Positions 1-5,187 of a DNA stretch of 5,187 nt are shown one piece after another. The notes under the pieces are model-generated. The model was not told the DNA's origin. It did not search any database and was given only the letters and a program-made list of their open reading frames with translations. The stretch spans positions 1-5,187 of the forward strand of contig JACQJN010000012.1 in assembly GCA_016205085.1 (NCBI GenBank), read 5' to 3'. Position 1 is the first letter of the stretch; each line of letters begins with the position of its first letter. This DNA is from Elusimicrobiota bacterium. GTDB taxonomy: Bacteria > Elusimicrobiota > Elusimicrobia > JACQJN01. Position numbers and translations under genes: made by a program.

Positions 1-165
1 GTCCAGTTTATGGTGGAGCAGGGAGGGCATTTGGGTTTTTCCATATTTCTTCAGCACTTAAAGTATGGGAAATCCATGGATGGGGCCTTGGGGTTGGGTT
101 TTCCCGGCTTATGGTCGAATGTAGCGGCTTTGGAAAAGAGTTGGCTATTATCTAAAGGTTGGTAA
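1..165 (+). CDS. C-terminal end of a probable peptidase-MA-like (gluzincin) metallohydrolase, partial
   Basis: Frame 1 is open from the window edge and gives 54 residues before TAA at 163-165; the start and catalytic region lie outside. The visible tail begins VQFMVEQGGH, continues through a stretch with YGKSMDGAL, and ends in LEKSWLLSKGW. This order (a hydrophobic F-x-V-E-Q helix, a G-K-S-x-D-x-A-L turn, then a helix with L-E-x-x-W near the end) resembles the C-terminal helices of peptidase-MA-like metallohydrolases, where this region follows the HExxH domain. That match is from memory of the family, and the zinc motif is not visible, so the name is tentative. That it is a real gene is better supported: its stop overlaps the ATG of the copper ATPase by one base, it is on the same strand, and its tail looks like folded protein. 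Continuation to the left should show an HExxH motif if the call is right. Confidence 0.5.
   Translation, partial: VQFMVEQGGHLGFSIFLQHLKYGKSMDGALGLGFPGLWSNVAALEKSWLLSKGW
154..158 (+). promoter_or_regulatory. Ribosome binding site deciding the start of the copper ATPase
   Basis: AAAGG lies six bases before ATG 165. An in-frame TTG at 159 would extend the protein by two residues, but it directly abuts this site with no spacer, so ATG 165 is the better start. The site sits inside the last codons of the upstream gene. Confidence 0.6.
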
Positions 166-2354
166 TGAATAAAGTCATTATCCCCATCGAAGGCGTTCAC
201 TGTGCTTCCTGCGTGTCTAAGATCGAGGAGGCATTGAAAAAGCTTCCCGGCATAGAAAAGGCCCAGGTGCATCTTCCCACTCGGACAGCTTCTGTCGTCT
301 ATCACGATGGCAAAGTGGAGCCGGACAATATCCGCAGGACTATCGAGGCGTTGGGATATCGGGTGCTGGGAGTTTCCTCCACTCGCGGCACGGCGGAAGG
401 CTTGACCATGGTCAGCTTGGAAGAGGAAAAACACAGGCTGGGAAGGCGTTTCTGGCTGGCTTTGTCTATTACGTTTCTTATTCTTTTTGCCCAACAGCTT
501 TCCCTTTCGCCTTATACGCTATTCTTGTTGGCTACCGTTGTTCAATTCTGGTGCGGGATGCATTTTCATCGCGGATTATGGAAAGGGCTTCGGCATGGGT
601 CCATGGATATGAACACGCTGGTTTCTTTGAGCACATTTGCCGCCTATGGATTTAGCAGTGCGGTGCTCTTTTTTCCTGACTGGGTTCCCCAAACTTCCCG
701 GATGGTCCGTTGGGATGAGGTGGGGATGCTCATCTCTTTCGTCACGCTGGGAAGATATTTGGAGATGAGGTCCCGCTCTCAAACCGGGAGGGCGGTGCAG
801 GATTTAATGAAGATGGCTCCTAAAACGGCCCGTGTGGTGCGCAACGAAAAAGAGGATATGATTCCTATCGAGGAAGTGGAGGTGCAGGATCATATCCTGG
901 TGCGTCCCGGAGAGCAGATCCCCGTGGATGGGATTGTGCTCAAAGGGCATTCCTCCGTGGATGAAGCTCTTTTGACGGGCGAGAGCATGCCGGTGGACAA
1001 GTCGCCTGGCAGCCATGTGTATGGGGCGACTCTCAACCGGGTCGGTTTTTTGGAAATAAAGGCCATGCAGGTAGGTGATGAGATGATGCTGGAGAAAATC
1101 GTGGAAGCGGTGCGGGAGGCTCAGTCCACGAAGGCGCCCATCCAACGGACGGTGGACAGGGTTTCCGCAGTTTTCATCCCCATCGTTTTATTGGTGGGTT
1201 TGGGATCCGCCTGTTTGTGGCTGGCCTTTGGGCCTTCTCCCAAACTGGGGAATGCCCTTTCGGTTTTGATTTCGGTTTTTGTGGTGGCCTGTCCCTGCGC
1301 ATTGGGCTTGGCGACTCCTTTGGCTTTGGTGGCAGGCTTGGGCAGGGCGGCCAAAGAAGGGGTGTTGGTTAAGAATGCGGATGTCTTAGAGAGGGTGGGC
1401 CGGTTGAATGTGATGCTTTTGGATAAGACAGGGACATTGACCCAGGGGGTTCCGGAGGTGGTGGATATTGTTCCCGCGGGAGGGAGCAGTCGGGAGGAGG
1501 TGCTTAAATATGCCTTGATCGCGGAATGTGAATCGGAGCATCCTTTGGCTCAAGCCGTTCGTCGCTATGGAGATAAACAGATCATGTTCGTTCTGCGTCC
1601 CGATTCCCTGGAGGCTTTTCCGGGGGAGGGAGTGCGGGTGGTGGACAAATCTCAGGAGATATTGTCCGGAAGACTCCCTTGGCTGGAAAAGGAGGGAGTT
1701 CATATCCAGGAAACCTTTAAAAGCGCGTTTTTGATGGAGACAGGATCCGTGCTGGGAATTGCCGTGAACAAGAAGTTTTTGGGTGTCATCGTTGTCTCGG
1801 ATACATTGAGGCCTACGGCCAAAGAAGCGGTTTTGGGCTTAAAGCGCATGGGACTGCATGTGGCTTTATTTTCCGGGGATCATTCTCCATCCGTGGAGCG
1901 GGTGGCGCGGGAAGTGGGGATCGATCAATTTTTTGCGGAGGTGATGCCTCAGGATAAAGCGGCGCTCGTGGCGCATTTTCAGGAGCAGGGAAAAAAGGTG
2001 GCGATGGTGGGGGATGGATTCAACGATGCTCCGGCCCTTTCCCGTTCGGATATCGGGATTGCCCTGGCTTCGGGAACGGATGTGGCGATAGATTCGGCGG
2101 ATATCACTTTGATGAGTTCGGATTTAAATTCGATTTTAAAAGCCATAAGGTTCAGCCGTAAAATACGGAATGTCGTCTGGCAGAATCTCTTCTGGGCTTT
2201 TATCTATAATATCGTTCTGATCCCTTTGGCGGCGGGTCTTTTTTATCCTTTTACGGGCTGGATTTTGAAGCCTCATTATGCGGGAATGGCGATGGCGTTG
2301 AGTTCTTTATCTGTGGTGCTGAATTCTTTGAGATTATCCAAGATGAGGATATGA
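165..2354 (+). CDS. copA: Copper-translocating P-type ATPase (P1B-1, CopA family)
   Basis: ATP-driven inner-membrane exporter of monovalent copper (possibly also silver); 729 aa, typical for a form with one metal-binding domain. Domains in order: N-terminal HMA domain (about residues 3-68) with CASC at 13-16; two P1B-specific helices (about 93-137); the TGES actuator loop at 271-274; CPC in the metal-site helix at 376-378; the phosphorylated Asp in DKTGTLT at 420; the nucleotide-domain HP motif at 459-460; SGD with Asp572; Lys598; and GDGFNDAP from 616. Copper specificity is supported by CPC, Y681-N682 in the seventh helix and M710 to S714 in the eighth. Candidate entry-path residues M149, E200 and D331 match those described for Legionella CopA (from memory). 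The start overlaps the upstream stop, and queF follows after four bases. No copper chaperone or CsoR/CueR regulator is visible, so detoxification cannot be told from copper supply to an oxidase. Odd points: the usual GM before CxxC is GV, and the usual TGDN reads SGDH. Confidence 0.95.
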   Translation: MNKVIIPIEGVHCASCVSKIEEALKKLPGIEKAQVHLPTRTASVVYHDGKVEPDNIRRTIEALGYRVLGVSSTRGTAEGLTMVSLEEEKHRLGRRFWLALSITFLILFAQQLSLSPYTLFLLATVVQFWCGMHFHRGLWKGLRHGSMDMNTLVSLSTFAAYGFSSAVLFFPDWVPQTSRMVRWDEVGMLISFVTLGRYLEMRSRSQTGRAVQDLMKMAPKTARVVRNEKEDMIPIEEVEVQDHILVRPGEQIPVDGIVLKGHSSVDEALLTGESMPVDKSPGSHVYGATLNRVGFLEIKAMQVGDEMMLEKIVEAVREAQSTKAPIQRTVDRVSAVFIPIVLLVGLGSACLWLAFGPSPKLGNALSVLISVFVVACPCALGLATPLALVAGLGRAAKEGVLVKNADVLERVGRLNVMLLDKTGTLTQGVPEVVDIVPAGGSSREEVLKYALIAECESEHPLAQAVRRYGDKQIMFVLRPDSLEAFPGEGVRVVDKSQEILSGRLPWLEKEGVHIQETFKSAFLMETGSVLGIAVNKKFLGVIVVSDTLRPTAKEAVLGLKRMGLHVALFSGDHSPSVERVAREVGIDQFFAEVMPQDKAALVAHFQEQGKKVAMVGDGFNDAPALSRSDIGIALASGTDVAIDSADITLMSSDLNSILKAIRFSRKIRNVVWQNLFWAFIYNIVLIPLAAGLFYPFTGWILKPHYAGMAMALSSLSVVLNSLRLSKMRI
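2345..2349 (+). promoter_or_regulatory. Ribosome binding site of queF
   Basis: GAGGA lies nine bases before ATG 2359, inside the last codons of the copper ATPase. The two genes are only four bases apart, so ribosomes finishing copA may help load queF. Confidence 0.5.
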
Positions 2355-2358
2355 AATT

Positions 2359-2769
2359 ATGAGAAACGGTTATACGGTGGTTCATGCGAGGTCGGGCAAA
2401 GAGGTGGGTCTTCCCGAAATCGAGTCCTGGCCCAATCAGTATCCCAAGTATGAGATAAAAATTGAGATGCCGGAGTTCACGTCTATTTGCCCCAAAACCC
2501 ATTTGCCTGATTTCGGAAAAGTGACCATCACCTACATGCCGGACAAGGTGTGCCTGGAGCTAAAATCCTTGAAGTACTATATCCTGGCCTATCGGAATAT
2601 GGGAATATTCTATGAGAATGCCGTCAACCGCATCTTAAAGGATGTGGTGAAATCCTGCAAACCCCTCTGGGCCGTGGTGACGGGAGAATTCAACACCCGG
2701 GGTGGGATGCATTCGACAATCACCGCTGGATACCCCAGGAAAGTCCATGTTCTAAAAAATGTACAATAA
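2359..2769 (+). CDS. queF: NADPH-dependent 7-cyano-7-deazaguanine (preQ0) reductase, type I QueF
   Basis: Cytoplasmic enzyme of the tunnelling (T-fold) superfamily that reduces the nitrile of preQ0 to the amine of preQ1 with two NADPH, the last free-base step before the queuine precursor enters tRNA. The 136 aa length fits the short, single-domain type I form, which assembles from several subunits. PEFTSICPKT carries the catalytic Cys44, which forms a thioimide with substrate, and the catalytic Asp51 follows seven residues later, as in Bacillus subtilis QueF (C55/D62). The family-defining motif that separates QueF from GTP cyclohydrolase I is ELKSLKYY at 67-74. The substrate Glu is E86 in FYEN, and GEFNTRGGM spans 109-117. 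Where the B. subtilis protein has His before the Glu, this one has Tyr85, a variation I believe occurs in other type I members. The gene sits four bases after copA and 20 before the 2-oxoacid oxidoreductase; neither is a queuosine gene, and no other que gene is visible. Confidence 0.95.
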   Translation: MRNGYTVVHARSGKEVGLPEIESWPNQYPKYEIKIEMPEFTSICPKTHLPDFGKVTITYMPDKVCLELKSLKYYILAYRNMGIFYENAVNRILKDVVKSCKPLWAVVTGEFNTRGGMHSTITAGYPRKVHVLKNVQ

Positions 2770-2780
2770 AAACACATGAC

Positions 2781-2784
2781 GGAG
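2781..2784 (+). promoter_or_regulatory. Ribosome binding site deciding the start of the KorA-like gene
   Basis: GGAG lies in the 20-base gap after queF, five bases before ATG 2790. An in-frame GTG at 2787 would add one residue but sits only two bases from the site, which is too close, so ATG 2790 is preferred. Confidence 0.6.
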
Positions 2785-2789
2785 ATGTG

Positions 2790-4508
2790 ATGCAAAATAC
2801 ATTTAATCTATGGGTGGGCGGGGCGGCGGGGGACGGCATCGCTTCCTGCGGTGAAACTTTCATCAAGTTGTGCTCCCGCTCCGGTCTGCATGCGTATGCG
2901 TATAACTCCTACCAGTCCGTCATTCGGGGCGGACATGTCCTTTTTCAATCCAGCGTGGGTCCGGAAAAGGTGTGGACCCAGTCGGATGACTGCGATATTT
3001 TAATCGCGTTAAATCAGGATACCCTGGATCGGGAAACCAAGGATGCGAGAAAGGGAGTCCTTTTCAATTCAGACCGGTTCAAGCTGAACTTAAACGACCT
3101 GAAACGGGGAGCCCAGCCTTATGGTTTGCCCATCTCCAAGCTGGCTACAAACGCTTTGATGCAGAATACCGTAGCACTGGGAGCCTTGATGCATTTGGCG
3201 GGACTTCCCTTTGAAAAATTGGCTCAGCTTTTGAAGGATGCGTTCAAGAAAAAAGGCGCTCAGGTCCAGGAAGCCAATGTCCTGGCGGCCAAGGCGGGCT
3301 ATGATTACGCTATCCAGAATTTTCCTGATTCCGGAATCGTATTGCCGACCGACTCTACGCGCCGGTTATTGATGACGGGCAACCAGGCTTTTGCCTTGGG
3401 GGCTTTGGCGGCGGGTTGCAAGTTCTACAGCGCCTACCCCATGACGCCGGCTTCCTCCATCATGCATTACTTGGCTCCACGGGCTTCCAAGTACGGCATG
3501 GTGTTCAAACAGACGGAAGATGAGATTGCCGCTCTGAATATGGCGATAGGAGCCGGACATGCCGGGGTGCGGGCCATGACGGGAACATCGGGCGGGGGAT
3601 TTTCTCTCATGACGGAGGCTGTGGGGTTGGCGGCGATGATTGAAGCCCCTGTGGTCATTGTGGAAGTGCAGAGGGGGGGACCTTCCACGGGTCTTCCTAC
3701 CAAGACGGAACAGGCGGATTTATTTCAGGTATTGGGAGCTTCCCAGGGAGATTATCCCAAAATCGTGATAGCTCCTTTGACTGTGGAAGACGCTTTTTAT
3801 TCCACGGTGGAGGCTTTCAATTTGGCGGAAAAATATCAGTGTCCCGTGATTATCATGTCGGATTTGCTTCTCTCGGAGCATCAAGAAACTGTAGAGGACC
3901 TGAATTTGAATGTTCCTATCGATCGCGGTGTCTGGGCTAAGCCTGTGGGAGAGAATTTTAAGCGTTATTTGGATGCGGACACAGGTGTTTCACCTCGGGC
4001 CATTCCGGGGCAAGAGGATTTTGTCTATGTGGCGGGCTCGGACGAGCATAATGAAAAAGGTGAGCTCATCTCGGATGTGGGGACCGATCCTGCGATGCGG
4101 ATCAAGATGATGAATAAGAGAATGAGAAAGCTGGAATATGCCGCCAAGGATTTAAAACCTCCCATGCTGGAGGGTCCCAAGGATGCGGAACTGACTGTCG
4201 TAGGATGGGGGTCCTCCTACAACATGATGCGGCGGATGATGGAGGCTTTTAACAGGAACGGTCAAAACCGCGTCAATATACTGCCGATCCGAACCATTTG
4301 GCCTTTTCCTTGGAAAGAAGTCTCGGAGGTTTTATACCGCGCCAGAAAAGTGATGATGATGGAGTGCAATTTTACCTCCCAGATGGCGCGGCTCATCCGA
4401 CAGGAGACGGGTTTCTTCATCCAGCATAAATGGCTGAAATATGACGGGGAGCCGTTTTATCCAGGCACAACCTATGAGAAGATTGAGGAAGTATTGAAGA
4501 ATGGCTGA
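2790..4508 (+). CDS. korA: 2-oxoacid:ferredoxin oxidoreductase, fused gamma-alpha subunit (probable 2-oxoglutarate synthase KorA)
   Basis: Large subunit of a cytoplasmic enzyme that converts a 2-oxoacid plus CoA to acyl-CoA and CO2 while reducing ferredoxin, or runs in reverse to fix CO2. The 572 aa are a gamma domain followed by an alpha domain. Gamma (about 5-180) has the loop GGAAGDGI at 10-17 and SVIRGGH at 43-49. Alpha starts near MTGNQAFALGA (195 on), with YPMTPASS at 216-223, the TEDE motif around E243, TGTSGGG at 264-270, and RGGPSTGLPTKTEQ at 295-308, a substrate and cofactor-site signature of 2-oxoacid oxidoreductases. A GVSPR..PG and DEH region and a C-terminal transketolase-like domain follow. 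The gamma loop normally reads GQG; here it is GDG. The gene overlaps the beta-subunit start by eight bases, suggesting coupled translation in fixed ratio. 2-Oxoglutarate is the most likely substrate because the fused gamma-alpha plus separate beta layout is typical of bacterial KorAB; branched-chain or other 2-oxoacids remain possible. No delta ferredoxin subunit is seen between queF and korB. Confidence 0.92.
   Translation: MQNTFNLWVGGAAGDGIASCGETFIKLCSRSGLHAYAYNSYQSVIRGGHVLFQSSVGPEKVWTQSDDCDILIALNQDTLDRETKDARKGVLFNSDRFKLNLNDLKRGAQPYGLPISKLATNALMQNTVALGALMHLAGLPFEKLAQLLKDAFKKKGAQVQEANVLAAKAGYDYAIQNFPDSGIVLPTDSTRRLLMTGNQAFALGALAAGCKFYSAYPMTPASSIMHYLAPRASKYGMVFKQTEDEIAALNMAIGAGHAGVRAMTGTSGGGFSLMTEAVGLAAMIEAPVVIVEVQRGGPSTGLPTKTEQADLFQVLGASQGDYPKIVIAPLTVEDAFYSTVEAFNLAEKYQCPVIIMSDLLLSEHQETVEDLNLNVPIDRGVWAKPVGENFKRYLDADTGVSPRAIPGQEDFVYVAGSDEHNEKGELISDVGTDPAMRIKMMNKRMRKLEYAAKDLKPPMLEGPKDAELTVVGWGSSYNMMRRMMEAFNRNGQNRVNILPIRTIWPFPWKEVSEVLYRARKVMMMECNFTSQMARLIRQETGFFIQHKWLKYDGEPFYPGTTYEKIEEVLKNG
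4485..4490 (+). promoter_or_regulatory. Ribosome binding site of the KorB-like gene
   Basis: GAGGAA lies ten bases before ATG 4501, inside the last codons of the KorA-like gene. The spacing is slightly long but usable; termination of korA at 4506-4508 within the korB start region probably also supports initiation. Confidence 0.45.
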
Positions 4509-5187
4509 GAAGGTAGAGACGACTCATCTTTTCTGTGTGCCGGAGAGAACGCCTCTTTTGGAGGTGAAACCCCTGGCCGCCGCGGAGTTTAAGTCCGAGA
4601 CCAAGCCGGATTGGTGTCCCAGTTGCGGGGATTATGGGGTTCTCTCCGGACTTCAGAAAGCCTGCTCCATGCTGGGGTTGCAGCCCAAAGATATTTTGCT
4701 TGTGTCAGGGATTGGCTGTTCCTCTAATCTGCCCGGCTTTTTCAAATCCTACGGAGTGCACAGCTTGCATGGAAGGTCTTTGCCTTTGGCGACGGGAGCA
4801 AAATTGGCCAATCCGGAGCTGACGGTGATCATCACGGGAGGGGATGGGGACGGCTACGGCATCGGGTTGGGCCACTTTATCCACACCGTGCGGAGAAATC
4901 TGGATGTGACCTATATCGTGATGAACAATCAGATTTATGGTTTGACCACCGGTCAGGCTTCTCCCACCACGGAAAAGGGAACCAAGACGAAATCTACTCC
5001 AGAGGGCGACATCGAGAACCCCATCAACCCGATGGCTTTGGCATTGGTGTCCGGGGCTACTTTTGTGAGCCGGACATTTTCGGGGGAACCCAACCATATG
5101 GCGGATGTAATGGCCAAAGCCATCCAGCACAAGGGATTTTCTCTGGTGGACTGTTTTTCACCGTGTGTCACCTATAATAAGATCAAC
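4501..5187 (+). CDS. korB: 2-oxoacid:ferredoxin oxidoreductase beta subunit (probable KorB), cut by the window end
   Basis: Catalytic beta subunit that binds thiamine diphosphate and one [4Fe-4S] cluster and pairs with the KorA-like protein. The frame is open from ATG 4501 to the last base, giving 229 residues; the family is usually about 280-300, so roughly the last 50-70 are missing. WCPSCGDYGV (38-47) supplies C39 and C42, GIGCSS (70-75) supplies C73, and SPCVTYN (220-226) supplies C222; together they match the spacing of the four cluster ligands known from archaeal beta subunits. HGR at 90-92 and ATGAKLA at 97-103 follow. GDGDGYGIG (114-122) with NNQIYGLTTGQ.SPT (142-156) is the Mg-thiamine-diphosphate site. 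Intact motifs argue against a pseudogene. The start overlaps the korA stop by eight bases. About 35 residues precede the first core motif, longer than the roughly 10-15 I expect for this family; the extension is polar with a lone Cys12 and no obvious domain. A later start cannot be excluded. Confidence 0.93.
   Translation, partial: MAEKVETTHLFCVPERTPLLEVKPLAAAEFKSETKPDWCPSCGDYGVLSGLQKACSMLGLQPKDILLVSGIGCSSNLPGFFKSYGVHSLHGRSLPLATGAKLANPELTVIITGGDGDGYGIGLGHFIHTVRRNLDVTYIVMNNQIYGLTTGQASPTTEKGTKTKSTPEGDIENPINPMALALVSGATFVSRTFSGEPNHMADVMAKAIQHKGFSLVDCFSPCVTYNKIN

Noticed and set aside
51..494. 147-codon open frame on the - strand
   Set aside because: It lies opposite the upstream gene tail and the start of the copper ATPase, both with recognisable protein, and its translation is low-complexity and unlike any family.
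804..1145. 113-codon open frame on the - strand, rich in His
   Set aside because: It is antisense to the actuator-domain region of the copper ATPase, where the + strand carries TGES; the His richness mirrors ATG-rich codons on the other strand.
1528..1734. Short + strand open frame inside the copper ATPase
   Set aside because: It is a shadow of the nucleotide-binding domain, which reads through intact in the main frame.
2355..2358. Possible terminator or promoter between copA and queF
   Set aside because: The gap is four bases; there is no room for a hairpin or promoter, and the flanking coding sequence shows no obvious stem followed by a T run.
2751..2772. AT-rich stretch between queF and korA with a TACAAT that resembles a -10 box (2762-2767)
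   Set aside because: No acceptable -35 element lies 16-18 bases upstream (the bases there read GAAAGT), most of the stretch is queF coding sequence, and the spacing of the genes fits a shared transcript.
4634..4822. Short + strand open frame within the beta-subunit region
   Set aside because: It is out of frame with the motif-bearing korB reading frame, which covers the same bases.
4705..5130. 141-codon open frame on the - strand
   Set aside because: It is opposite the beta subunit, which has intact cluster and thiamine-diphosphate motifs through this stretch.

Overview
The window is 5187 bases of gene-dense bacterial DNA of moderate GC. Every gene I can support lies on the + strand, with almost no non-coding sequence. 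Two of the genes run off the window: the tail of one at the left edge and the first 229 codons of another at the right edge. The content suggests a bacterium with anaerobic or microaerobic carbon metabolism (a ferredoxin-dependent 2-oxoacid oxidoreductase), copper handling and queuosine tRNA modification. I cannot place it in a phylum from the sequence alone.

Layout, left to right. (1) 1-165: last 54 codons of a protein whose tail resembles the C-terminus of peptidase-MA-like (gluzincin) metallohydrolases; tentative. (2) 165-2354: a complete copper-type P1B ATPase (CopA family, 729 aa) with one N-terminal heavy-metal domain, eight membrane segments and all core catalytic motifs. (3) 2359-2769: QueF, the NADPH-dependent preQ0 reductase of queuosine synthesis (136 aa, short type I form). 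(4) 2790-4508: KorA-like 2-oxoacid:ferredoxin oxidoreductase with the gamma and alpha domains fused (572 aa). (5) 4501-5187: the KorB-like thiamine-diphosphate and iron-sulfur beta subunit, cut by the window end.

The junctions are a 1-base overlap (TAATG), a 4-base gap, a 20-base gap and an 8-base overlap. This is the spacing of a single transcription unit, so translational coupling is likely at the first and last junctions. I saw no convincing promoter, terminator, RNA gene, repeat, CRISPR or mobile element. Any promoter for the run should lie left of the window.

KorA and KorB clearly work together: they form one enzyme interconverting a 2-oxoacid plus CoA with acyl-CoA, CO2 and reduced ferredoxin, most likely 2-oxoglutarate/succinyl-CoA. 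The copper pump and QueF have no obvious biochemical link to it, so the arrangement looks like a housekeeping run of mixed function. I do not see an undescribed system here. The points worth a second look are the mixed operon, the N-terminal extension of KorB, and a few substitutions in otherwise canonical motifs.
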